Below are positions 22,047 through 33,611 of a stretch of DNA of 64,000 nucleotides, in pieces. The stretch spans positions 1 to 64,000 of the forward strand of contig QANZ01031018.1 of assembly GCA_003254925.1 (NCBI GenBank), given 5' to 3'. Made by a program: the position numbers and the translations under genes. This stretch comes from Chamaecrista fasciculata. Taxonomy: Eukaryota; Streptophyta; Magnoliopsida; Fabales; Fabaceae. Each line of letters begins with the position of its first letter. Position 1 is the stretch's first letter. Below the pieces are notes generated by a model. That model was not told the origin of the DNA, made no database searches, and saw only the letters and a program-made list of their open reading frames with translations.

Positions 22047-25000
22047 ATGAATAATAGAAGGTTCTTTTCCTGAACATTTCTGACTTAGTTTGGTAATGTC
22101 ATCGATTATATTTAGATGAATTTGTAGGGTTTGTACTAGATTTGAGGTGAGGGAAGTAATACTTTGAAACTTGCATCTTCAATTTCGCTTCGTGATTTGT
22201 GTTGTCTTCCCTCTGGAATTACGTTGAACCATGTAACATGATTATATAATCCTGTTATGGTTTTCCTTCTTTATATTATGTTACATCATTTGGGATGATG
22301 CTTAGATTATTAAACTTTTTAACATTGAAGTTATCAATGTCGTATTTTATGTTTTAGTTAGATTATGGTTGATTATTAAGTTGTTATGAGCTATTGTTTA
22401 AATAGTTTATGATTATGATGATTTAGACTTACTTAATCTCAATCGCAGTTGTATTATATATGTCTGATATAATTAATATATTGTGTGCTACGATTCAATG
22501 TTGCTTGCTCAAAGTCATGTGCCATAAATTGTAGCATTTATAGGCCCCGTGGCTTCAAGTATTCAGAACTATAATAATGGGGAAACATTAGATGTAAATT
22601 GCACAGAAGATCTTTCAGTTTCCTTCTGTGAGTGCTTAATGAAGGGTGACAGATTCAGGAATGTGGTACACTTGAGATAAGTAATCAGAAGTAAAAGTAT
22701 TGTTTGATTTGTCGGATATCTCAAATCTGCATTGTTTCTCTTCTTCTCCATGTTGCTTTAGTTCCTGGGCTGTGTTGTCGGCTTGTCATCCTGTTTCATG
22801 TAATCATGATATTGAATGATTTTATTTTTTGAGACTATCACTCATTTTTTTCTCTTGTTTTAAGCATTCAATCCATTAGTTTTCAACAAGATTTTTAAAA
22901 CAGGATATATTGGTCGAAGTGTTGCATAGCAGAGAGATTGGAACTGTTGTGCAAAACTTCGTTTATGTTAGTTTTAAGTAGTCTAAGTTTTTCGACTTTT
23001 TTTTTGGGTATGTTCTCACACTTTTGAGTATCTACCTTTTATAGTTTTCTTAACTTCTAATGTTTATTTAAACTTTTAAGTTAAATTATCAAATCATTTT
23101 ACATGAAAAAAAGCATGTTAAAAATCTCTTGGTCTTTGCTGCTGCTTATTTTAAGTAGCTTTTATTCCCCATACTTCTTTCCCTGTTTTTATCCCTGTCA
23201 AGTAGATATCCATTCTAGAATTTCTAATGAATATTTAAACTAATTATGGGACCATTTACGTGGGGAAAAGCAAATTATTAGTAGTCTGGTTCCATGCACT
23301 ATAGGTGAGGTGATCTTATGCAGTTACAGACACGATTTACTTGTTCTCCTCTTATGCCATATAGAGACCACAGAGTTTTAATACTAAATGCTAATCAGAA
23401 CATTTGCTTCTGGATTTCATTAAACCAAGTTGCTTTGAGATTCTCATGAGGCCCTTGTGTCTGCTTGATTGTAGTGTTTCATCTCTTCTCTCTCTGTTAA
23501 TTTTGTCTTCCAAATCAAATTTTCTTCTCATGTCCAATGTGCTTCTCAAATGTTTGATATAATTTACTTCTCATTGTGGATTCTTACCCGAACCACTGTT
23601 TTCATTGTTCACTGTTGTCATTAAATTGTTTCATACTTGTAGCATGAGATGAGTCATTGAAAACCTCATGTTAAGTTTCAGTTTATTTGAGGAGTTCTGA
23701 TTTCCTTTGGTTCCATTTGGCTTTTCAATTGCGCTTTTGAGTTTTTATCACATTGGCAGGCAATTTTGGTTGCTTTTGGTGACAGTAATTCTCACAACTT
23801 CATATTAATAATGCAGAGATAATCGTGGCTCTAGATCATCCCTTTTAGATGGTTTTGATGGGCTTGAAGAAGGTGGTATAAGGGCTTCTTCATCATTATC
23901 ACGTGATATAAACGAGCATGATAATGATAAAGCCATAGAGAGTTTGCAGGACAGGGTTGATTTTCTGAAAAGAGTAAGTCCTTTCTGAATTTTGAATTAC
24001 TGATTATCAACTTTTTTTAATTCTAAGCTGTATCTATGCTTCAATCTTAATAGATGCTAGCTCTTACTCACAATGGCGAATATTTGTCTCACTTGCTAAA
24101 GTATTTTGAGATCAATGACTAGTAGTTATTAGGTAGTTATTTTCATCTCTGTGAGTTACTGTATCATTAACATATGCTTGCATTTTTGAAATTGGCATCA
24201 AAGTGCTTTCAAATATGGATTCATCAACAGTAAATCAGGGATTTTAACATCTCAGCTCTCCAAGGTCTCAGGATTGTTTCATCAAAATAGGTTATATGTG
24301 GATGGTTGATTATTTGCTGGAGATATCTCACACTTTAACACACTTTTGTTGGACTCCTTTAATAGGCTTTCTTTCTATTATTAGGCAGATCTTCACTGAT
24401 TTTTTTTGCTATTTATGGGTACACTGATGAGAGTGGAAAATATTGCCTATGTTATAACATGACTTCGTAGTTCGTAGCTTCTACTTCTCTGAGAAAGCAT
24501 AAAATGAACTGGTCTTCTGATCTTTATTATGTTTAAATTGTCTTTTAACATCATATATTTAACAGTTAACTGGTGATATACATGAAGAGGTGGAGAGTCA
24601 TAACCGTTTTCTTGATCGGGTGGTATGAAATCAACAACCTGTCTCTATTTCAGTGAACTTTTTTTTTTTTTTTTTAAAAAAAAGAAGAAAGTCCAATGTC
24701 TAATTTTGTTTCAATGCAAATCAGGGTAACAGCATGGATGGATCAAGGGGTATGATGTTGGGAACCATGGATCGATTCAAAAAGGTATTTTAGATCGTTG
24801 TTCTCTTCTATATCACCTCATATTTTGATTTCTTTATTTGTTGGAAAATGACTGTATTGAAACTGGATGTTGTAGGTTTTTGAGAAGAAATCAACGAGAA
24901 AAACCTGCTCCCTTGTCGCATATTTCACAGTTGCCTTTGTAGTCATATACTATCTCATTAGGTAAAATGATTCAATGATCCTCTTACTGTTTGCTTTTAA

Positions 25001-25252
25001 AACAAAGTCATTAGCTTTGTGATTAAGTTCAAGAGTTCTTGATATTTAATTGTTTTATACGAAAATTATGAACCAGAAGAAATAAATACAGCTTTTGACC
25101 GATCTTATTCTAAGCAGCTTGATATTCACGGATCAACCAGTTACTTATTTACTGATAAAGGTTGAGTTTTTGAATAACTTCGGCGTCTGTGTTCCACTGA
25201 TGGATTCTATCAATTTATTTGCAGGTTGGTGGGGTATTTCACTCTTGGCTGA
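22047..25252 (+). CDS. BET12: BET12-type Qc/Bet1-like SNARE, six exons
   Basis: Coding exons are 22047-22060, 23817-23973, 24566-24622, 24725-24784, 24876-24961 and 25225-25252, all with GT-AG borders and a continuous frame of 133 residues. The N-terminus MNNRRDNRGSR, the LDGFDGLEEGGIRASSS motif, the SNARE heptads (about residues 40-100, with LTGDIHEEVESHNRFLDRV) and a C-terminal hydrophobic anchor (LVAYFTVAFVVIYYLI) match plant BET11/BET12. The short tail after the anchor (RLVGYFTLG) is like BET12 rather than BET11. These proteins take part in ER-to-Golgi and intra-Golgi membrane fusion as type IV tail-anchored SNAREs. Intron 1 (22061-23816) is long. Upstream site II motifs suggest broad expression. 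The damaged duplicate lies at 10508-13380. Confidence 0.93.
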
Positions 25253-26883
25253 AGCATATTCGGAAATGCTTTTCTAGTTGATGTCCTTAAGATGATATAT
25301 GTTAAGAAGTAAAATCCTGTGAAACCCTGGGGTAATGATGTCCCAACTCCCTACTGAATCCATGTTGCTAAGAACATGTGTGAAACTAACTGGTGATCAT
25401 GGAGCTTTTGTCAGGGTTGATAAGTTATGTTGCTTCCCCAACGCCTCTCTCTGTCTCCTTTTTAACTATTTGTTGATTCATTATTATACCGTATTGAACT
25501 CTATCTATGAAAAATGTAAATTCAAGGATATGAAATTACTTGTTAATTATTTTTATTGGACTGGTGATGGACTTGTCAATTTTGTGAGATGAAACCTGCT
25601 TGGATTGAGAATCCTTCAACCCTTGATGTGTTGGTTGGATTGCCAATTTGACATTCTCAACTCGTACTTAATTTTGAATCGATCCGTGGGCCTGCTTCAC
25701 TGCTTTTTTATTAGTTTAACTTTTTGATACTTTTGTAGTTTTTTTTTGGCCGAAGATGCTTTTGTTGTTCTGCTACATAAAATATTAGAGTTTAGTTTTC
25801 AAAAAACAAATATTGAAGAGTTTTTAAATTAATCATTTCAAATTTCAGAAGTTTCATCTCTTCAACTCGTCCTGTAAATATTCCTAATCACGAGGTTCCG
25901 TTTAGGTTAGAGATATTCATAGTAATAATAATGATAGCCATGAAGATTAAAATCTGTATTTAGTTTTAACTTTAAACCCAAGGTTTGTCGAATGAAACAC
26001 CGAAAAGGGTGAGCATGCCTATGTATATATATATATATATATATATATAATCAAAATTTGAAATCGGGGATGAAAAATAGGAAAGGCAATTTCTTGTAAA
26101 ATGTGTTTCCTGAAATGTTGATGGTTTGGTGAATAATGGGGTTGGGGTTGGTGACAACTGACAAGCATATGTAACTCAGAAAATCCCCACGGCGCTTGGA
26201 TGATCTCAACCTTCGGCGCCACTTGTTATTTGAACATGAAATCAAATATTAATATATTTTGTCATTTTTCACACATAAGTTTCTTGCAAGACCGTCCATT
26301 GCCTTATGAGCCAACATTTTGTTGATATAATATACCCACCAACAAATTTGACGTTTTCTTGCCATATTTTATATCAACTAACCTCCAGGTTACGTTTCTC
26401 AGAAATTGCTTCTGAAACCCAAAGTCATGTTTATTTTCCTTTTGTTTTGGTTTTTTCCCCTTTTTATGGGATAATGATTTATTTTGGTTGACATTGGTTC
26501 CCTTGAAGGGTTATGTTATATATATATAAACAGTTATTAAATGATTTTGTTATTATATGTACATATTTATACAATTATCGAACAACAAAGATATCCGACT
26601 TCTAAAAAAGTTGAGCACTCTATACGGAAATATTTCCCAAGCACCCCAAAAGAATAATTATCGAATGAGAAATGTGTTTTAGTGAGGTATACTCCTACAA
26701 TTTAATAGTTTGCAATTATTTATTTAATTGGGGCAGATTTTAATATATTAAACAGTTATACCCTGGATATGTATGGTTTGTAAATTGTGACTCCATATCT
26801 TTTCCTAGTTATAAAACAACTTAATGGCTAAATAATTAAAGTACCTAAGGTATACCATATTTGTTTGTTCCATATTTCTTTTA
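25253..26883. other. BET12 3' flank and intergenic DNA
   Basis: The first few hundred bases probably hold the BET12 3' untranslated region. A (TA)n run sits at about 26021-26049. No further gene or bounded repeat was recognised. Confidence 0.4.
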
Positions 26884-27575
26884 GGCAAAACACCCTTTCG
26901 TGCCCCTAACGTTATAAAACAACTTAATGGACTAAATTGGAATGTTTGGAAGATTTTTGGGACACTTTAAAATTTTATTTTGAGGATTTGAGACTAAAAT
27001 GAATGAAGATGATGAAAAAGAGGGGGAATTGAAAATAATGGGATAAGAATGGGTGAGGGACCTAATTGCTCAAATTAGATTTTTTAGGGTTTAGGGTTTT
27101 AGGATTTAGAATTTTAGAGTTTAGGGTTTAGGGTTTATAGTTTTAAGGTTTAGAGTTTAGATTTTAGGGTTTTTAATACTTTTAAGGATTAAATTGAAAT
27201 ATTTGGAAGAGTTTTGGGACACTTTACAACTTTATTTTGAGGATTTGGGACTAAAATGAATGAAGATGATGAAAAATGTAAATCCAGGGACTGATTTGCT
27301 AGTTTACTCAATTTTTATGTTAAAAAATGTAAATCCAGTCATCATGCCACGGTGGAAAAAAAAATATGAATGTCCAGTCATCATGCCACGTATTCAAGTC
27401 AGACCAAAAAAATGACACATCAGTAAAAAAAAATTGCCACATGGGCATTGAGTCAAAATTGGGGGCATAATTGAAACGTTAGTTTCACATTGAGGGCACG
27501 CCTGAACAAAATGAAACGTTAGGGGCATAACTAAAAATCACTACAAACGTTAGGAGCACAAAAGAGTGTTTTGCC
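26884..27575. mobile_element. Small MULE-like element sharing an interior with the 926-2933 element
   Basis: The ends ggcaaaacacccttt and aaagagtgttttgcc are inverted, with aacgttaggggca-type inner tracts. Flanks are tttctttta (26875-26883) and ttactttta (27576-27584), a 9-bp duplication with one mismatch. The core (about 26930-27270) repeats the ggactaaattggaatgttt...ggacactttacaa...gactaaaatgaatgaagatg module and the TTTAGGG-like stretch found in the larger MULE, although the terminal repeats differ. Confidence 0.75.
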
Positions 27576-27805
27576 TTACTTTTATATTTGATATGAAGTA
27601 ACAAAACAGAATTCGATTCTTACACAACTTTTTTCCATTTCCCGTGCTGTATATGTCTTTGATTTCCAATGGAAGGTATAAGTTAACTAGTCAGAAAACA
27701 TTTATGGCCTGAAACTAGTCTGAAAACTAACACGGCATATTTTGGATTGATGTAGACCAAAATATATTATGCTTTATATGGTCAATTTTAATCAGAGGCC
27801 ATATG

Positions 27806-28190
27806 TACGAGTATAAGCCCTCGGAGAACCACACCTTAAAAGTTAGTTGTTGAAGTTGAAGAGCCCAAGGTCTTATATAGTGCTTTACTCTCAACTAACT
27901 ACCCGATGTGGGACTCGTATCATTGCATACCCCTTCAAAAGTCGACGTCCACGGGGGCCCAAACTATTGACACTAGTCCATTGATAGTCCTTTCCACTTT
28001 TGGCGGCTCCATACAACTTCCAGTATTTGGCACGGCGTATCGCACGTACCTTAATCCAGCCTATAGGTCGCCCCTTCCGTGCCGGTCGGCTCTCAATGAA
28101 AGCACCAATTGATACGAGTATAAGCCCTTAGGAGAACCACACCCCAAAAGCGAGTTGTTGAAGTTGGAGAGCCCAAAACCTTATAAAGAT
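27806..28190. repeat. Direct-repeat pair, possibly a short LTR-type (TRIM-like) remnant
   Basis: Two direct copies of about 75 bp begin tacgagtataagccct (27806 and 28113), both continuing to ttgttgaagttg and gagcccaa. They enclose about 230 bp of GC-richer DNA containing gatgtgggactcgta, a motif often seen in small plant LTR-type elements. No coding region is present. The assignment is tentative; it is an old, non-coding remnant. Confidence 0.35.
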
Positions 28191-29090
28191 TTATCCTTAA
28201 TTAATCTGGTCTTCCGTTGTCGTCTTTCAATACTTACATTTATTATTTGATATGGTCCTCAATCATTTCTTTCACATGTCACCTTAATAGTTAACACCAA
28301 GAACGTGCGTGAATTTGAGTTTATCCTATAGAGTTTAATTATGATGTACCTGCACTCCTGCAGTATATATTACAAATATTACTTATTATTAATTGATTAT
28401 AAAAGAATTAAATTGGTAAGTTTATATTATATTAATAGATTATAGCAACAGACTATTAGTTTGTAATATTTAATTCTTTTCTTTAATAGATTCATGGTTA
28501 TTATAAGAACTGGATTGGTTGATTAATCACAAAGTGTTTATCTTTTCTTTCTGTAAGTTAATATTTTATTCTATAGATTACATAGACATTGCCCTTTTAG
28601 TCCTGATTTTTTGTTTTTTGAAAATTATAACTCGTTGTAAATTAATACTTCCATTAATACTTTACTCCTATACAATTTAGATTTTGAAGGATTAAATTAC
28701 AAGTGATGTTTTTTTACGATTAAATTATTATTTCAAAAATTTAAAATTTAAACTACTATTACCCGTATAATTCATTGACTAGATTGATTATTTTTTCCAT
28801 TTTTCATTTTATTATTTAGGACGAAATGAAAATGTCCTTCTATAAACAGTTTAAAAAATAAGCTCTCGTTCAACTTTTTAGTCTATGTTTAAATTGGACA
28901 CTAAGGAAAAGGGAAAGAAAAGAGATAGAGACTTTGAGACATCTTCACTTTATTTGGATGATTGTAAATTGGTGATAGGGAAGTACTAAAATTTTTGAAT
29001 TTTTGGTTTATTACTTCATTATTAATTGCTTAAAATGTCTCAACATTGATTATACCTCTTGATATTATCGGTAAACAAAAATTCTATTTT

Positions 29091-29283
29091 TTGTTTGGGA
29101 AAAGTTTAGGTGAGTTGGGCATTGGGGTTCACCAAGGCCAAGACAGACCTCTAAACTCTATGAACACTTACAGAGGTACTTACAGATCGCCTACCAACAA
29201 GGATCTTACATCGGTAGTGAAAATCGAACTCACAACCTTGTGGGTTATGAATCGACTCCTTACCAACTGAGTCAACCACAACT
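29091..29283 (-). mobile_element. tRNA-derived SINE, 193 bp
   Basis: On the minus strand the 5' end reads ggttgactcagttggtaagg (A-box-like), then ggttgtgagttcgatttt (B-box-like), as in RNA polymerase III promoters of tRNA-derived SINEs. A perfect 13-bp duplication, aaaattctatttt, flanks it at 29078-29090 and 29284-29296. The tRNA-related head resembles plant SINE families, but I do not name a subfamily. It is not a functional tRNA gene. Confidence 0.8.
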
Positions 29284-30331
29284 AAAATTCTATTTTAGTT
29301 CTTAACATCTAGTTTAAATTCTGTTTTGGTTCTTAATATTTTTTTAGTTTCGTTTTAGTTCATCTGCATTCTTCATTTGCCTAGCTAGGGTTTTGCTCTT
29401 CACGCACGACGTCCGACAATTGTCGTTGCACCCACTCATCCCTTGTATTAACTTTTGATTTGAAGCAGAGTGAGTTCAATCATTCAAATTAATACATTAT
29501 TGTTACATATATACCTACTCTCTTGAATTTGTCCAAGTTGATAATTTAGATCCTCCCTGCTAGATCTTGTATGCATTTGCCTTTATGCTTCTTGTCCCTT
29601 GTATCTTTTTTATTGTTTTTTCCTTCTTGTGTCCCACATTAGAGTGGAAGACTAGAACTGAACTACAATTTTTTTTTTTGTGTAAACTGAACACCTAAAC
29701 TCCTATTTGACAGTAAAATTTAATTTTGGCCAAAACAAAAGTAAAATTCAATAAATTAATGTGTTGTAGCGAAATAATAGGTAAAGGAGAAACATAAGGT
29801 TGCGGTTACGCAATCATGACAAAATACATATCTATGCGATTCACGTGTTATTCGATTTCTCGAAGTGCCCATCAAATCGTAATGCATTCAAGTATAATAC
29901 GTTATAAATATATTATATTCTTTTTGAAAAGTATTAAACCAAAATATATTTTATCTATTTTTTAAATAATAAATTATAAGATAATTCATCAATTTAAAAC
30001 AATTACAACTTCTTATAAAATTATTTTTATATCATATCTTAACATAAACCATTGAAATCAGCGATGCTTAATTACTTGAAATATTCATTAAAATACTATA
30101 ATATAGTTTACGAATTTCCTAGTTTTTCAATCTAGGATAAATAAAAAAAATCTTCACCGCGTACAAATCCTTCCACGTAAGGATGTGACTTGTGAGGCAA
30201 TAACTTAGACTGTGAGGCAATAACTTAGACTTCCACGTGACTATATTTCTACACTACATGAACTTTCAAGCTATTGCAAAAAGAAAATGAAAGTTTCCGA
30301 CAACATATGTAATAAAAAGAAAATTATTAGC

Positions 30332-30778
30332 TGATAGAGTGTGACCCAATAATGGGCTCACTCTACGAACCATAAGCCCAATAGACAGGACAGCCCCCGG
30401 AGGCCCAAACGAAAGCGCCCTGCCCAGAGACCTCAAGAAGTAGCCGGGAGCTTATAGGACCGAGCGGATACACATCGATAGGGGGGGATCGATCACAAGG
30501 TAATGAAGATGCACGAACCTGCCAATGACCCCCATTTACGTAATTAACCTACAAGTAATGATGGTTTAGGCAGCAGACCTATGTAGGACGCTTCTAGCCA
30601 AGCCCTATAAATAGAGGATCTGCAAGTAAGATTAACAAACTGATGTACTGATATACTGTTATTCTGTCCAAATACTAACTTAGGCTTCGGAGGCTCTTCT
30701 GGGGACTAAAACCCCCATTTGAGTTACTTGTGCAGGGAGTTCAGGAAAACAATCAGGAACAGAGGCGGAATATCATCA
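30332..30778 (+). mobile_element. Solo LTR, probably Gypsy-type
   Basis: The block begins tgatagagtg and ends ...atatcatca. It holds a TATA-like ctataaatagagg near 30604 followed by a short transcribed-region-like stretch ending ggcttcggaggctcttctgg, an arrangement seen in some plant Gypsy LTRs. The flanks ttagc and ttaga match in four of five bases. There is no internal region. Confidence 0.5.
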
Positions 30779-31878
30779 TTAGAAAAACTGAAAAAAAAAA
30801 AATAACCAATAACAAAAAGTTTTATTAATAATATTAAAATTTAGAAGAACGATATTTTTTCAAAAGAAAATATGAAAAATGAAAATAAAAATAAAAATTG
30901 AAACAAGTAAAGTGAATTTTTTAGAATTTTATAACAGTTGTACAAACTGTCAGCATAAATTAAACCAACTGAATTAAGGATATTCACTAATATTAGTAGT
31001 ATATTTCAATTCATATACGCGAAAATAAAACATTTTAGCTATTTTTTTGATGTCCACAACGGTGTTGGAGGCAGTCTGAGTCTCTTTATACTATTGGGCT
31101 TTTAGAAAACCCAGTAGAACAAAAAAGTTTGAACAAAACAAGGCTTTAAAGAGCTGCAGGTCATTTCTCAAAAAGGGACTCTTGCTTTAGATAGATACAT
31201 ATTTAAATTAATAACTTATCTTCGGTATTGTTATGATATAGAAATGTTTCGATTTTATCAGAAAAATATAATTGCTTAAAATTCTGTAGAAATATGTACC
31301 AAAAGAAAAAAGAAGTCTGTAGAAATATATTAAGAAAAACAGCTGATCGTGTTGTCATGTTCATAAATGACCCTAATTGCCTAGAGAATGATGGCTGATA
31401 ACTCATTTAAGGATAGAACCTTCAAGCCAATAATTAATGCTGTGACGTTTTTTATTCACACTTCTAAGATGGAAAATACTGCTTAATCCCTTTGACACAA
31501 CGTAAGGCGACAAATCAACGTCGTCGCTATAAGGATTTCTGTTGCAACCGTTCATGGCTTTGATTGATTTCTTTTACTGACCCAGAAAAGTGATAATAAG
31601 ATTGACTTCTTTTATGGATAAGGGGTTTATATCAGTTTCATCCAAAAATACGTAGATTACGCTGGGCTTTACTCGATGTCCTATTTATAATATTTTATTT
31701 CAGTTTTTTATATGAAATAATGGCTTTTAACTTAATCTAATCATTTCTTTCAATAGAAAAAACTTAATCTAATCATTACCAAAGGATTATATAATTAGAG
31801 AGTATAAAGGGACGTCCTCAACAAAATCTAGACAACCCATACATAATTAACTTCTTTAAATATGATATTTTAAATTCG
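30779..31878. other. Intergenic, nothing recognised
   Basis: AT-rich sequence without a supported exon or bounded repeat. Confidence 0.4.
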
Positions 31879-32056
31879 AATTGGCCTAGTGATCAAACTC
31901 ACTAGGTCGTTTAAGTAAGGTCGGGGTTCAAATCCCGCTTTGTGTATGGAACAACCAATTAGCCAGCGGAAAACCCTTAAATTAAGCACCGATCCGTGGA
32001 GAATTAGTCATTGGCTTGTCGGGCCGGGAGATACCTTTGGAAACAAAAAAAAAAAA
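31879..32056 (+). mobile_element. tRNA-derived SINE with A-rich tail
   Basis: The head ggcctagtgatcaaactcac resembles an A-box region, and ggtcggggttcaaatccc is a B-box match. The body ends in gccgggagatacc, then an A-rich tail (32041-32056). The layout is that of a plant tRNA-derived SINE. A target duplication was not identified. Confidence 0.7.
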
Positions 32057-32619
32057 GAAGAAAGGTTTGTTTGTCCGTATACAAATTAAAACAACATGGA
32101 TATGTATTTTGCAGGCCAAAACCTTATTTTGGTTCCTAATGTTTACCCTAAATTCTGTTGTAGTTTCTCATATTTTGTTGTTTTGTTTTGTTCTTTAATA
32201 TTTTCGAGAAGTTTTGTTTTGGTCCTTAACTATTAAATGTGATCATATTTTTCTCGTTTCAAGTCAGGATGCAATGAAATCGTTGGAGCTACGAGTTATA
32301 TTTGATAAGTTCTTTCTTTACCCAATTAGGGCTATCAATAAACGAGATCAAATTGGACCTAAAATCGAGCTTGAAAGTGGGTCGCTCATTTGATAAAGTT
32401 GGTCATATATCTCATGTTTCAAGTTCAAATATGATAAAATCGGAGCTACGAGTTATTCTTGACGAGTTCTTTCTCTATCTACTTGGGAAAGTTGACAAAC
32501 GAGGTTAAATAGTACTCCAAAATTAAAGTTAATAATGATGTTTTAACCAAACTCACTTTCGGAGTACTATTTGACCTTGTTCGTCAATGATCCCAACTGG
32601 ATAGAGAAAGAATTCGTCA

Positions 32620-33588
32620 CAGTGTTGTCATAACCGAACCGGACAAAGACTCGGACAAGTGTTCGGTTCACGGTCGGATCGGTTGAATCGGTCGGACCGG
32701 ATGTTTGGACCGGATGACGCAATAAATAATTATTTTTAATATATTAAATTTCATGTTGAAAAATTCCATGTTTTTAGGGATTGTTTTGAAATAATTTTAT
32801 TCTTTTGGGGTGAAAGAAGAATTACTCCCTCTAAAGTATATTCTATTATATCAATACTTGAAAATGACTAATCACTACGTACGATCCATCCAAATCCACC
32901 CTCCCCTTTCTCTCTCTCTCATACCCTAACAAACACAGAGCTTGTCTTCTCAAATCAAACCCTTTTCTCTCTCTCTCTGGACAATAGTAGCAGCAGAGCC
33001 GAAGCCAAATGGTGGCTCTACACCACCAATAAGCTCCTCAGCGCACGTGATCTCCAGGGAGCTCGTTCGTTCGCCGTCCGTGCTCGCGAATCCGATCCCA
33101 CATTCGACGCCTCCGAGCTCCTCCTCGCCGTCATCGACACCCTCCTCGCCGGCGAAAATCGCATCAACAATCTCCAAGACTGGTGCAGAGGTGGTTCGAA
33201 ATCTGAAGACTGAAAGTGAAAATGAGAGGAGGGAGGAGGGACTTCGAGTCTTCGACACTTTGAGTTTTAGACTGAAATCGGCGACGGAAGCATCGGCGGC
33301 GGCAGAAGCAGATGTGGTTCGAGATCTGAAGACTGAAATCGGAAGCAGAGGAGGGACTTCGTCTTCGACTAAAAAGCAAGGTAGTGTGAAAATCTGAAAT
33401 GAAAAAAAAAAATTGTTCAGACCGCCGGTTCTCGGTCCAACGGTTGGACCCGGTTTTCCGTTTTTTTACCGGTTTTTCCCGATCCAATCCGGTCCAACCC
33501 CCATTTCGGTTTTTTGGGTTGGACCAACTCGTTCTTCTCACCGGTTACCGGTCCGACCGGGCGGTCCGGTCCGGTTTTTACATCATTG
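32620..33588. mobile_element. Non-autonomous hAT element, 969 bp, with GC-rich interior
   Basis: It begins cagtgttgtcataaccgaac and ends ggtttttacatcattg. A perfect 8-bp duplication, attcgtca, flanks it (32612-32619 and 33589-33596). Subterminal ggaccgg/ccggtcc motifs match the element at 18859-19498. The interior at about 32900-33400 is GC-richer, with a 151-codon open frame. It could be a captured host fragment, but I recognise no family in it. Confidence 0.85.
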
Positions 33589-33611
33589 ATTCGTCAAGAG
33601 TAACTTGTAGC

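Larger units (their letters stand above)
15680..24903. repeat. Segmental duplication, copy B
   Basis: This is the collinear partner of 3985-13380. It differs by insertions absent from copy A (16610-16839, 18191-18415, 18859-19498, 20959-21533) and by keeping the 5' region and all exons of BET12. The right edge of similarity is at 24903, in BET12 exon 5, where copy A switches to the PSI-like frame. Confidence 0.85.

Noticed and set aside
29215-29283. tRNA-like sequence on the minus strand
   Set aside because: A- and B-box-like motifs exist, but it is the head of a SINE with a 13-bp target duplication and does not form a proper tRNA.
32942-33397. 151-codon frame in the GC-rich interior of the hAT element
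   Set aside because: Low-complexity Ser/Pro/Ala-rich product, no recognised family; the antisense strand is equally open. Kept only as possible captured sequence.
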